A DNA stretch of 64,000 bases from Terasakiella pusilla DSM 6293 (GTDB lineage Bacteria; Pseudomonadota; Alphaproteobacteria; Rhodospirillales; Terasakiellaceae), in contig NZ_JHYO01000005.1 of assembly GCF_000688235.1 (NCBI RefSeq), positions 114,159 through 178,158 of the forward strand. The letters run 5' to 3'. Within the stretch, counting starts at the first letter, position 1; each line of letters begins with the position of its first letter. The position numbers were made by a program, and so were the translations under genes. This document shows, in pieces, positions 43,054 to 51,891 of the stretch. The notes beneath the pieces were generated by a model. That model was not told the origin of the DNA. It was given only the letters and a program-made list of their open reading frames with translations, and made no database searches.

Positions 43054-44853
43054 CTAATCAACCATTCTTACTTTGACATAAGAGCCTGGTGCATCTTCAA
43101 GCGGCTTATATTTCTTGTTGCCAGGTTCACGGGCTTCAACCTTCCCACCAGAATGGCGGCCAATCCATTTCTTCCAATCCTGCCACCATGATCCCTCATT
43201 TTGAGTGGCCGTGCTCAGCCATTCATCGGGATCAGCGGTTTTCTTTGTATTGGTCCAGTAACCATACTTGCCGGAATTTTCCGGGTTAATAATCCCGGCA
43301 ATATGCCCGGACCCACCCAGAACAAACTTACATGGCCCGCTGACCAGCTGCGTCAACGTGTAAGTCGACTTCCAAGGCGCAATATGATCATCATGAGTCG
43401 AAATCATATACATTGGCGTTTTGATCTGGCGTAAGTCAATTGGCACCCCATTCAGCTCAATACCGTCCGGTTGGGACAGCTTGTTTTCCAGATACATTTT
43501 ACGCAAATAAAACTTATGCATCATCGCTGGCATACGGGTCGGATCAGAGTTCCAATAGAGCAAATCAAACGGGAACGGCTCTTTCCCCAACAAATAGTTA
43601 TTTACGAAGAAAGACCAGACCAGATCGTTAGCACGCAACAGGTTAAACACCTGCGACATCTCAGACCCTTCAAGGTAACCGAGACGTTCCATATGCGCAT
43701 CGAGCAGGTCCATCTGTTCTTCGTCAATGAAGACGCGAATTTCACCCGCATCAACAAAATCTGTCAGGGTCGTAAACAAGGTTGCAGATTTAACTTTATC
43801 AGCTTTACCAATACGTTCCAGATAAGCCAGTGTACAAGAGGTCAACGTCCCACCGATGCAATAGCCCGCCATATTGACTTGTTCAGCACCCGTAATTTCT
43901 TGGATGACGTCAATGGCTGTCACCGGGCCTTCCTGCATGTAGCAAGAAAAGTCTTTATGGGCCAAAGTTTGATCCGGGTTAATCCATGAGATCACAAAGA
44001 CCGTATGGCCTTGATCCACGGCCCATTTGATCAAAGAGTTTTTGGGCTGCAAATCCAATACATAAAACTTGTTAATCCATGGCGGCACGATCAACAGCGG
44101 GTTTTTATTCACTTTATCCGTTGACGGCGCATATTGGATCAATTGGATCAGGCTATTTTGATACACCACCTTCCCCGGCGTTGAAGCAACGTTTTTACCC
44201 AGTTCAAATGCCTTCACATCCGTCATGGATACGCGCAGTTTACCCTTACCTTCTTCCAGATCATCCAGAAAATGCTGGAACCCTTTGAGCAAGCTTTTGC
44301 CTTGCGTTTCCACAGCTTCTTTCAAGACAGTCGGGTTCGTCGCGATAAAGTTGCTGGGCGAAAGGGACTGAACAAAATTTCGGGTATAAAAATCGACCTT
44401 GGCTTGGGTATTTTCATCAATACCTTTGACATCTGCCATGGTGCTTTTAATCCAACGCGCCGTCAGCAGGTAATACTGCTTCACCGCATCAAAATAGATT
44501 TCTTCCTCCCACGCCTCATCTTTAAAGCGTCGGTCGCCACTGACCGGTTTGGCGACAGGCTCGCTCGTCTGCCCCAGCATCCGTTGGGTCACATGCTGCC
44601 ATAAGGCCGTATATTCCTGCCATAACCCCATCTGAGCTTCCGCCAGTTTTTGCGGGTCCTGCATCAATTGGGTCGATGCCTTTAAAAAGGCTTTGCCAAC
44701 CACATATGGATCAGGGATTTGAAAGCCATCATCTTCGGCCTGTGCCTCCAGAAACTTTGTCATGATCCGCTGAGAGCGATCCGCAAAATCCTGCATTGAG
44801 TCTAATATTTCCTGCTGGTCCACGTTCAGCATATTTGGCTGTTTTTCAGACAA
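43054..44853 (-). CDS. phaC: class I poly(3-hydroxyalkanoate) polymerase
   Basis: The 599-residue enzyme polymerises hydroxyacyl-CoA into storage polyester at the granule surface. The lipase-like box GYCIGG near residue 320 carries the catalytic Cys. The Asp (DHIAPW region) and His (GGSGHIAG) of the triad follow. Length and N-terminal domain match class I enzymes. Depolymerase and phasin genes are not adjacent. Confidence 0.95.
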   Translation of the reverse strand: MSEKQPNMLNVDQQEILDSMQDFADRSQRIMTKFLEAQAEDDGFQIPDPYVVGKAFLKASTQLMQDPQKLAEAQMGLWQEYTALWQHVTQRMLGQTSEPVAKPVSGDRRFKDEAWEEEIYFDAVKQYYLLTARWIKSTMADVKGIDENTQAKVDFYTRNFVQSLSPSNFIATNPTVLKEAVETQGKSLLKGFQHFLDDLEEGKGKLRVSMTDVKAFELGKNVASTPGKVVYQNSLIQLIQYAPSTDKVNKNPLLIVPPWINKFYVLDLQPKNSLIKWAVDQGHTVFVISWINPDQTLAHKDFSCYMQEGPVTAIDVIQEITGAEQVNMAGYCIGGTLTSCTLAYLERIGKADKVKSATLFTTLTDFVDAGEIRVFIDEEQMDLLDAHMERLGYLEGSEMSQVFNLLRANDLVWSFFVNNYLLGKEPFPFDLLYWNSDPTRMPAMMHKFYLRKMYLENKLSQPDGIELNGVPIDLRQIKTPMYMISTHDDHIAPWKSTYTLTQLVSGPCKFVLGGSGHIAGIINPENSGKYGYWTNTKKTADPDEWLSTATQNEGSWWQDWKKWIGRHSGGKVEAREPGNKKYKPLEDAPGSYVKVRMVD

Positions 44854-45038
44854 TCCCCATTCCTCCCGAAAATGTTTTGTTCACATACATTGTGCACAGT
44901 TCAATCTAATTTTGGATTAATGTCAAATTTGAAGTTGCTCGTTAGAAGGGAAAAAACCTTGCAAATAAATCCCCTACATTTCCAAGCAACCGACAAATAG
45001 GCCCAACCCTTTGTTTACCAAGTTGTAATTAAGCCAGC

Positions 45039-45803
45039 CTAGCCTGCCAGCAGCGCGAGCGCCTGCTCATGCAATTCCGGTGTTGCCGCCGCGACAAGCC
45101 GCCCGTCCCAGTCTAGGGTCACGGGTTCACCGTCCCATCCGGTAACGATTCCACCTGCCCCATCAATCACCGGCACCAATGCCATCGCATCATACGCTTG
45201 CAAGCCTGCTTCAATCACCAGATCAATATGTCCACTAGCAAGTAACGCATACGCATAGCAATCCGTCCCGAAACGGGTACATTTGACCTTTGACTTTACG
45301 CGACCAAATGCCGTGCGCTGATCATCACTGAACAAACCTTCGTCGGTCGTAAACAAGCTCGCCTCCTCCAGCACCACACCTGTTCGGACCCGACAAAACT
45401 CGCCATTATATTTGGTACCTTCAGCCGTGCCGACCCAGCGTTCCTGCATCATTGGGACATCCAACACACCGATTTGCGGCTTGTTATCTTGCAGATAAGC
45501 AATAAGGGTACCGAACCAAGGCGCACCGCAAATAAACGAGCGCGTGCCATCGATGGGGTCGAGCACCCACATATGTTTGCCATCCCCTTCTTTGATGCCG
45601 TGTTCTTCCCCAAAAATGCCGTGATCGGGATAGTGCTTTTCAATCAAGTCACGCATCGCGGCTTCAGCATTTCTATCAGCCACCGTGACCGGACTATCAT
45701 CCGCTTTGTCAATCACCCCCAGATTGCTTCTAAAAAATGGTTTGATAACCTTGCGGGATGCCTCAGAAAGACTTTCGGCAAATTCTAACAATTCCTGTGA
45801 CAT
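45039..45803 (-). CDS. hisN: inositol-monophosphatase-family phosphatase, HisN-type histidinol-phosphatase
   Basis: The 254-residue protein has the metal-binding motifs of the family: the Glu pair in GIFGEEHG near residue 67, DPIDGTRSF near 83, and AYDAMALVPV near 205. The sequence DPIDGTRSFICGAPWFGTL is typical of the HisN branch, which makes histidinol in many alphaproteobacteria, rather than SuhB. The assignment to histidine synthesis rests on that resemblance, as no his genes are nearby. Confidence 0.85.
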   Translation of the reverse strand: MSQELLEFAESLSEASRKVIKPFFRSNLGVIDKADDSPVTVADRNAEAAMRDLIEKHYPDHGIFGEEHGIKEGDGKHMWVLDPIDGTRSFICGAPWFGTLIAYLQDNKPQIGVLDVPMMQERWVGTAEGTKYNGEFCRVRTGVVLEEASLFTTDEGLFSDDQRTAFGRVKSKVKCTRFGTDCYAYALLASGHIDLVIEAGLQAYDAMALVPVIDGAGGIVTGWDGEPVTLDWDGRLVAAATPELHEQALALLAG

Positions 45804-45945
45804 ACGGCGTTCACTCCATCAGCGACAACTGTCTGAAAATAATAAATATTCGTTAGCCTATGTATACGTCTGGAAAGACGCGCAGACAACAGTCACCTGT
45901 GTTAATTTTTAAAAACATTTGACTAAGAAGGTAGCTCAGCAACGG

Positions 45946-46290
45946 CTATTCAACAAGTTTTGCATCCAGACTATACGCACTTTTTGGGTCTTCGATTTCC
46001 AAGACCCATAAATCCTCATCTCGCGACGTTTGGCGGCTGATATACTCATCACAACTTCTTTCATCGGTATAACCTGCCTTAAGCGCATGCATCCAGCCCC
46101 GCTCCCCGTCAATGGTCGTAACGGGCACAAAGACGGCGCACCCCTCGCCAAAGCGATTAACCTTCAATAACACCGAGCCGGAATCTTCATCCCCTTTACG
46201 AACGACCATAGCGGAGATAAAATTAATATCACACAGTCGCAGTTGAGCTTTCACCCACAGTCCGGCTTTCAATCGATCCGACATTCGCAT
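45946..46290 (-). CDS. DUF1491 family protein
   Basis: This 114-residue protein matches the alphaproteobacterial DUF1491 family: a strand with AMVVRKGDEDSGSVLLKVNR, then the tryptophan-containing GERGWMHAL and a C-terminal DLWVLEIED. Its function is unknown. It is divergent from the HIT-protein gene with a 25-base gap, so the two promoters must overlap the other gene's leader. Confidence 0.85.
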   Translation of the reverse strand: MRMSDRLKAGLWVKAQLRLCDINFISAMVVRKGDEDSGSVLLKVNRFGEGCAVFVPVTTIDGERGWMHALKAGYTDERSCDEYISRQTSRDEDLWVLEIEDPKSAYSLDAKLVE

Positions 46291-46315
46291 TCACCCATAC
46301 ATAAGAAGTTTTACT

Positions 46316-46726
46316 ATGTTTAAACTAAACGAAAAAATTAACAACGATACCTTTGAGGTTTGCGAGTTATCCCTTTGCAAAGTTCTGCTCATGAATGATG
46401 CGAATTACCCGTGGCTCATTCTCGTCCCCAAAGTCGCCGATGTAACGGAACTTCACCACATGAGCATGGATCAACAGGAAGCCGTCTTAAAAGACATCAA
46501 CCTTGCCTCTCGCGTCATGGAACAGACCTTTAAGCCAACCTCGCTCAATGTCGCGGCCCTTGGTAACGTGGTTCGCCAGCTGCATATCCACGTCATCGCC
46601 CGTTTTGAAGACGATGCCACTTGGCCCGGTCCGGTCTGGGGTCAGAAAGAAGCTCTCCCTTATACCAACAGCGACCGTTTGCAATTGTTGAAAGATACAT
46701 TCCAGCAATTGCAAAGTCGCGCCTGA
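46316..46726 (+). CDS. HIT-domain hydrolase/transferase
   Basis: The 136-residue protein is a histidine-triad family member with the active-site segment QLHIHVIAR near residue 86. The third position of the HxHxH pattern is not His, as in several bacterial HIT subgroups. It should act on nucleotide phosphoesters, substrate unknown. Confidence 0.85.
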   Translation: MFKLNEKINNDTFEVCELSLCKVLLMNDANYPWLILVPKVADVTELHHMSMDQQEAVLKDINLASRVMEQTFKPTSLNVAALGNVVRQLHIHVIARFEDDATWPGPVWGQKEALPYTNSDRLQLLKDTFQQLQSRA

Positions 46727-46776
46727 GGCATTAGAACCATCTCGGGTTTGTATAGGGGGATGATATAGGTTCGACC

Positions 46777-47406
46777 ATGACAGTCAAAACGCAGAAAAGA
46801 CGTTCACGCATTCGTGAAAAAAATGAAGAAGCCATCCTGAAAGCGGCAGAAGTCGTCTTTGCACGGCGAGGATTCGGGGCCGCGACCACGGCTGAAATTG
46901 CCCAAAATGCGGGTATTCCTAAAGCCAATCTTCATTATTATTTCAATACGAAAGAAGATCTTTACCTGCGTGTCATGGAAAATATCCTGACCACATGGTT
47001 GACGGCCGCCGATGATTTTGTCGAAGGTCACGATCCCAAAACAGCGTTGGAAAACTATATTCGGGCAAAAATTGCACTATCTCGCGCCCGCCCGGAAGCC
47101 TCGCGCATCTTTGCAAAAGAGGTTATCAGCGGTGCCCCCTTCCTGAAAAAACATCTGGAAGACGACATCAATCCATGGATGATGCGTAAAACCGAGGTGA
47201 TCAAATGCTGGATCCGTGAAGGCAAAATGGGCGAAGTTAATATTCCCCATATGTTTTTCCTGATCTGGTCGATGACACAAACTTACGCCGACTTCGCCAC
47301 CCAGATGGAAGTCGTCCTGCATAAAGATAAACTTGAGGATAAAGATTACGACATCGCCACCGACATGATCGTCAGTGCAATATTTTCGTTATGCAACCTT
47401 AATTAA
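46777..47406 (+). CDS. TetR-family regulator, RutR-like
   Basis: The 209-residue protein has an N-terminal helix-turn-helix (about 25-65, TTAEIAQNAGIPKANLHYYF) and a C-terminal ligand domain with SRARPEASRIFAKEV, characteristic of the RutR-like branch that senses pyrimidines such as uracil in E. coli. The ligand is not assured. No rut genes are in view. Confidence 0.85.
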   Translation: MTVKTQKRRSRIREKNEEAILKAAEVVFARRGFGAATTAEIAQNAGIPKANLHYYFNTKEDLYLRVMENILTTWLTAADDFVEGHDPKTALENYIRAKIALSRARPEASRIFAKEVISGAPFLKKHLEDDINPWMMRKTEVIKCWIREGKMGEVNIPHMFFLIWSMTQTYADFATQMEVVLHKDKLEDKDYDIATDMIVSAIFSLCNLN

Positions 47407-47417
47407 TTCGTCACTTG

Positions 47418-47433
47418 TGTGATCCAGGTCACG
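47418..47433 (+). promoter_or_regulatory. Crp-like binding site
   Basis: TGTGATCCAGGTCACG matches the TGTGA-N6-TCACA consensus with one mismatch. It lies 90 bases upstream of the 54-residue gene, so cAMP-Crp control is possible. Confidence 0.45.
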
Positions 47434-47522
47434 CCATTATACGAAAGACGTACCTATAGTGTGATTTCTCGCCGTGAGCGAGGAAGCAAAAAAATAAGGT
47501 ACCGTCGAAACGGAGATAGAAA

Positions 47523-47687
47523 ATGACTATGGCGAAATGGTCCCAACGTGGTGAAGAACCTGATTTAAAAGATTTGTTGAACGATCCAATCGTTGAACTT
47601 GTGATGGCGCGCGACAACCTTAAAGCAGATGATGTTCTGCAGGTGGTTGAAAAAGCGAGGCAGCACTTGGACAAAAAAGCCGCCTAG
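47523..47687 (+). CDS. 54-residue conserved small protein
   Basis: This short acidic frame (MTMAKWSQRGEEP, then LLNDPIVELVMARDNL and a Lys-rich end) has a good GGAG ribosome site and no overlap with other genes. I recall similar short proteins with an NDPIV-LVMARD core in other alphaproteobacteria, where they are of unknown function. A Crp-like site lies upstream and a hairpin downstream. Confidence 0.7.
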   Translation: MTMAKWSQRGEEPDLKDLLNDPIVELVMARDNLKADDVLQVVEKARQHLDKKAA

Positions 47688-47721
47688 CCCCCTTTTCTTT
47701 TTGACAAGACAGTTGTAGATT

Positions 47722-47759
47722 GAAGCAAAAGCGTCCAAATGTTTGGGCGCTTCTGTTTT
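47722..47759 (+). terminator. hairpin after the 54-residue gene
   Basis: AGCGTCCAAA and TTTGGGCGCT pair with one G-T pair and are followed by CTGTTTTT, ending about 20 bases before the ppiC start. Confidence 0.65.
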
Positions 47760-47779
47760 TATATAACTGGAGAATCATT

Positions 47780-48100
47780 ATGTCAGGTCAAGTTGGCGCC
47801 GCCCATATTCTATTAATGTATGCGGGTTCTGCCCGTTCAACAGCAACGCGTACAAAAGAAGAAGCACTGGAACAAATCAACCAGATGAAGTCTGACATTG
47901 ATGGCGGTGCGGACTTTGCTGAAGTGGCGCAGAAAAATTCTGATTGCCCGTCAGGTGCAAACGGTGGCGATCTCGGCATGTTTGGCCGTGGCCAAATGGT
48001 ACCGGAATTTGAGCAAGCCGCATTCAGCATGGAAGTTGGCGCGACAAGTGACGTGGTTGAAACCGATTTCGGTTATCACCTGATCAAACGTACAGCCTAA
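47780..48100 (+). CDS. ppiC: parvulin-type peptidyl-prolyl isomerase
   Basis: This 106-residue single-domain parvulin has the family motifs ADFAEVAQKNSDCPS, GGDLGMFGRGQMVPEFE and DFGYHLIKRT, and no signal peptide, as in cytoplasmic PpiC. The ATG at 47780 follows a GGAGA site. The unknown gene at 48111 starts ten bases after its stop and is probably co-transcribed. Confidence 0.93.
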   Translation: MSGQVGAAHILLMYAGSARSTATRTKEEALEQINQMKSDIDGGADFAEVAQKNSDCPSGANGGDLGMFGRGQMVPEFEQAAFSMEVGATSDVVETDFGYHLIKRTA

Positions 48101-48110
48101 CAGGTGCATT

Positions 48111-48779
48111 GTGACAGGCGTTGATCTCGAACATCCCGAAGTTATTTTCGTCAAACGTCTTGACGGAACTGGCTATGGTTTTTTCTATTCAACGCCTGCA
48201 CAATTCGACAATGCCGCTGACGGATTTATCTATCCGATCAAAGAGCGCATTCGACAAGAATCCGAAGAAAAACAGAAAACACCCAAGAATGTAGGCGAAC
48301 TCTGTTTAAAAGCCTCCCTCACCTCCATAGAAAAAGTGTTCGACCCCAACTGGGAAGATGCCGCCGGTATTGATGCGGCACGCTGCGTCGCGGCTTCCTG
48401 TGTTGCGGAGACCAAGTGGGGCGAAGAAGTACCGCAATGCGTGGTCATTGAACAAGTAGGCGATGATGTCACCTTGCGAGAAGGCTTCGAATTTCTAGAA
48501 CATCCCGGCTATCCCCTTGCCATTATTTTAGGGGCAAAAGCAGAAGGCGGCGGCCTCTGTACCTTTTTTGATAGCCCGGAAGAGTTTAAACGGCTAGCAA
48601 GCAAACCGCCGACCCGACAAGTCTGGCTCCCCCAGCTTATCTATCGCCTTTACAAGCGCACCCCTTCTATTATGACCGGACTGCCGACCCCCCTTGAACA
48701 TGAACATCAGGGCGTTGGCGTAGAATGTCATGCCTTTACTTTAAATCGTAAAGGTCAGCTTATCGAAAGAAATCGATAG
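48111..48779 (+). CDS. hypothetical 222-residue protein
   Basis: The GTG start at 48111 has AGG seven bases upstream and follows ppiC after ten bases, so the two are likely one transcript. The protein is soluble, acidic, without signal peptide, and contains several Cys (RCVAASC near residue 91). I recognise no family. Confidence 0.7.
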   Translation: MTGVDLEHPEVIFVKRLDGTGYGFFYSTPAQFDNAADGFIYPIKERIRQESEEKQKTPKNVGELCLKASLTSIEKVFDPNWEDAAGIDAARCVAASCVAETKWGEEVPQCVVIEQVGDDVTLREGFEFLEHPGYPLAIILGAKAEGGGLCTFFDSPEEFKRLASKPPTRQVWLPQLIYRLYKRTPSIMTGLPTPLEHEHQGVGVECHAFTLNRKGQLIERNR

Positions 48780-48850
48780 ATAGCAACTCTTCCCTTGATT
48801 ACAGATAAAGACAACCCACCTGAACAAATTGATACAAAATTGATTTAGCT

Positions 48851-48884
48851 CAACTTTATAAAAATTGAACCCCATATAAAGTTG
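48851..48884. promoter_or_regulatory. perfect inverted repeat upstream of the H-NOX operon
   Basis: CAACTTTATA (48851-48860) and TATAAAGTTG (48875-48884) are exact inverted copies separated by 14 bases. They end 40 bases before the H-NOX start codon, a likely operator for a dimeric regulator. Confidence 0.55.
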
Positions 48885-48924
48885 ATCGATTGGTCTATTT
48901 TTCTGTTGTTCTCAGGAGGGCTCA

Positions 48925-49461
48925 ATGCTTGGTGCTGTATTTACGGAATTTCTTGAAATGGTCGAAGAGAGATTCTCTTACGATCTGGCGGATAAAGTCC
49001 TGGAAAACGCGGGCTTAGGCGATACCGCCGCCTTTACCGCTGTTGGAAATTACGACCACAAACAGATGGTGAAACTTGTCGTCGCACTTAGTGAGGAAAC
49101 CGGCACACCGATTGACGACCTCATCAAGGTCTTTGGCGCCCACCTATTTGGACAATTCGTCAAAAAATACCCCATGTTCTTTGCCGATAATGGTTGCTCC
49201 CTTGATTTCCTTGAAGGGATTGAAGACAAAATACATCGCCAAGTCCTCAAGCTGTACCCGAATGCGGAACTTCCAAAATTTGACTGCATGCGCATTTCTG
49301 AAACCCAACTGGAAATGACATACACCTCCACCCGACCATTTGGCGATCTCGCTCATGGGCTAATTGCCGGGTGCGGCGAGCATTTCAACGAACCGCTCCT
49401 TGTTGAGCGTGTCGATCTGGATGGTAGTAACAAAGTACAATTCAACATCACAAAAGCCTAA
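48925..49461 (+). CDS. hnoX: H-NOX heme nitric-oxide-binding sensor
   Basis: The 178-residue protein is a stand-alone heme sensor. The proximal heme ligand is His104 (in EDKIHRQVLKLYP) and the propionate-binding Y-S-R motif is Tyr133, Ser135 and Arg137 (YTSTR). Such proteins bind NO and control a kinase encoded beside them. A strong AGGAGGG ribosome site precedes the ATG. The kinase begins five bases after its stop. Confidence 0.95.
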   Translation: MLGAVFTEFLEMVEERFSYDLADKVLENAGLGDTAAFTAVGNYDHKQMVKLVVALSEETGTPIDDLIKVFGAHLFGQFVKKYPMFFADNGCSLDFLEGIEDKIHRQVLKLYPNAELPKFDCMRISETQLEMTYTSTRPFGDLAHGLIAGCGEHFNEPLLVERVDLDGSNKVQFNITKA

Positions 49462-49465
49462 TTCC

Positions 49466-51868
49466 ATGGATGATGCAGAAAAATGGAAAAAACGCTTCGA
49501 GCGTGAAAGAAAAGCGCGAAAAGAAGCCGAGAACATTCTGGAACTCAAAAGCAAAGAACTTTATGAGGTGAACCAGCAACTGCAAAAAACGCTGGAACAT
49601 CTTGAAAAACGCGTTGCCGAACGCACCATCGAACTCAGCGTCGCTGTTCAGGAAGCACAGAAAGCCAATAAAGCTAAATCCGCTTTCCTTGCAAACATGA
49701 GCCATGAAATTCGCACCCCGATGAATGCCATGATCGGGCTGAGCGAACTTTGCATGACCAAAACCTCCCCCAGTCCCAAGCAAAAGCAATATCTAAAAAA
49801 GATCCATCAATCCGCCGTCGCCTTACTTGGCATCATTAATGATATTCTCGATTTTTCAAAAATTGAGGCCGGGGAAATGAAGATGGAGCGCATCCCTTTT
49901 ACCTTGGGACAAGTTTTCCAAAATCTCACAAACATGCTGTCTGAAAAGGTGCGCAAGAAAGACCTTGATTTCATTATCGAACGCTCCCCTGACCTTAACG
50001 ATCACTTTATCGGCGATCCCGGCCGTTTGGGGCAGGTCTTATTAAACTTGACCTATAATGCAATTAAATTCACCGACACCGGGTACGTCAAACTCGCCGT
50101 TACCAAGTGCGAAGAAATAGACGGGCAATGCCGACTGGAATTTGCCGTGTCCGATACCGGAATCGGCATGACGCAAGAACAGCAGAAATTACTGTTTAAA
50201 CCTTTCTCTCAAGTCGATAACACCGACACCCGCAAGTATGAAGGCACCGGACTTGGATTGGTGATTGCCAAAGATTTCATACAAAAAATGAATGAGGATA
50301 TCCGCGTTCAAAGCGAACAAGGCGTTGGTTCCACCTTCAGCTTTAGTGTCGTGCTCTCCCAGAACCCTGATATAGAGGCAGATTTACATCGTTTCCCTCA
50401 GGCACTGAATGACAAATCAGCCTTACTGATTGATCCCCATGATGTTTCCCTCGCCAGTCTTCATCTCTATCTAAACGGCTGTGGTTTAAACGTCACACCA
50501 GTTAGCAGTCTGTGCGTTGACACTATTCAACGGATGTATCAGACGGAACAACACGACCTTATTATCCTCTGCCTATCCGATCTCGAAAATGACCTAACTC
50601 CGGACCTGCTGTCTTTTTGCAACCAATTGGCCGTTCAGGGACAAGCCCGCCTTATCCTGATCACCAACGAAGATACGGATGAATTGAAGGAGACTGTTAC
50701 CCCCACTCCCCTGACCTCTTTTATTCAAAAACCAGTCGATCCATCCTTCCTGTTTGATAGTATTCTTGAAGCTTTCGGGAACGAAGTTCTTAAGGAAGTG
50801 GTCGAAACAAACTTCGAGACTGTTAAAAACCTCGCGGTGGAAAATATTCAAGGCGCACACATTTTGCTCGTAGAGGACAACCGCATCAACCAGCAAGTCG
50901 CACAAGAATTACTGGAACAAGCAAAATTCAGCGTAGAGATCGCCGAAAATGGTAAAGAGGCGTTAAATAAACTGAACACCGACAGCTATGACTGCGTCCT
51001 CATGGATATTCAAATGCCGGTAATGGGGGGATATGAAGCGACCAAGCTGATCCGTGCCCAAAAACGCTTTGCCGACCTCCCCATTGTCGCCATGACCGCA
51101 AATGCGATGGTATCTGACAAGCAAGCCGCACTTAAGGCGGGGATGAACGATCACATTTCGAAACCGATTAATACAAAGACACTTTTTCAAGTATTGCACA
51201 ACGTCATCCCCCACAAGAAACGCCCGATCCCCATCACCCGCAGCCAGACAGATGATCAGGAGGCCGCTCACCTCCCGGATATTGCAGGCCTTGACGTTAA
51301 AGGCAGCTTAAACAATCTGGGTGGCCAAGTATCTATCTATATTGAAGTTCTGCGCACCTTTGGGATTGTTGCGCGGGGCCTTCATCATGATTTAAGCAAA
51401 GCCATTGCCGACAAAGATCACGACATGACTGTTCGCGCGGCGCATACGCTCAAGGGCTTGGCCGCCACTGTCGGGGCAACAAAACTGTACGCCCATACCC
51501 GTGACTTGGAATCGACCCTCAAAGAAACAGAATCATACACCCGTTGCGATCTTTATGATAAACTCAATCGTGAACTTCTCCATATCGTCGACCAGATTGA
51601 AGACCACTTTTATGAAGGAACTCAACCATCGACCATCACCGCGACGGATCGACCCGACCAGACAAGCTTGAAAGCCGATCTCCTCATTCTTTTGGACATG
51701 TTAGACCAGTACGATGTGCAATCAGAGGAACAGTTAAAATCGATCCAACGCATGATCACAGATAAAAAAATACGCCAGAAGCTCATAAAAGCGCAAGAAA
51801 GCGTCGATACATACGAATACGAAGAAGCATCCAATATAGTCCGCAAAATCCTTGAAACAATGGATTGA
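49466..51868 (+). CDS. hybrid histidine kinase (HisKA-HATPase-pseudoREC-REC-Hpt), H-NOX-associated
   Basis: The 800-residue soluble kinase opens with a charged coiled coil (about 1-70) and no membrane segment. It then has HisKA with His80 (MSHEIRTPMN), the HATPase domain (about 190-310), and a receiver-like domain whose acceptor Asp position is lost (about 320-455). A true receiver (about 470-590, acceptor Asp near 513 in LMDIQMPVMGG) and a C-terminal Hpt domain with the phospho-His near 658 (AHTLKGLA) follow. It resembles HnoK-type kinases inhibited by NO-bound H-NOX, but with extra relay domains. The ATG at 49466 is chosen because it follows the H-NOX stop. Confidence 0.93.
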   Translation: MDDAEKWKKRFERERKARKEAENILELKSKELYEVNQQLQKTLEHLEKRVAERTIELSVAVQEAQKANKAKSAFLANMSHEIRTPMNAMIGLSELCMTKTSPSPKQKQYLKKIHQSAVALLGIINDILDFSKIEAGEMKMERIPFTLGQVFQNLTNMLSEKVRKKDLDFIIERSPDLNDHFIGDPGRLGQVLLNLTYNAIKFTDTGYVKLAVTKCEEIDGQCRLEFAVSDTGIGMTQEQQKLLFKPFSQVDNTDTRKYEGTGLGLVIAKDFIQKMNEDIRVQSEQGVGSTFSFSVVLSQNPDIEADLHRFPQALNDKSALLIDPHDVSLASLHLYLNGCGLNVTPVSSLCVDTIQRMYQTEQHDLIILCLSDLENDLTPDLLSFCNQLAVQGQARLILITNEDTDELKETVTPTPLTSFIQKPVDPSFLFDSILEAFGNEVLKEVVETNFETVKNLAVENIQGAHILLVEDNRINQQVAQELLEQAKFSVEIAENGKEALNKLNTDSYDCVLMDIQMPVMGGYEATKLIRAQKRFADLPIVAMTANAMVSDKQAALKAGMNDHISKPINTKTLFQVLHNVIPHKKRPIPITRSQTDDQEAAHLPDIAGLDVKGSLNNLGGQVSIYIEVLRTFGIVARGLHHDLSKAIADKDHDMTVRAAHTLKGLAATVGATKLYAHTRDLESTLKETESYTRCDLYDKLNRELLHIVDQIEDHFYEGTQPSTITATDRPDQTSLKADLLILLDMLDQYDVQSEEQLKSIQRMITDKKIRQKLIKAQESVDTYEYEEASNIVRKILETMD

Positions 51869-51891
51869 GATAAATCGAACAGGGGGCAGAT

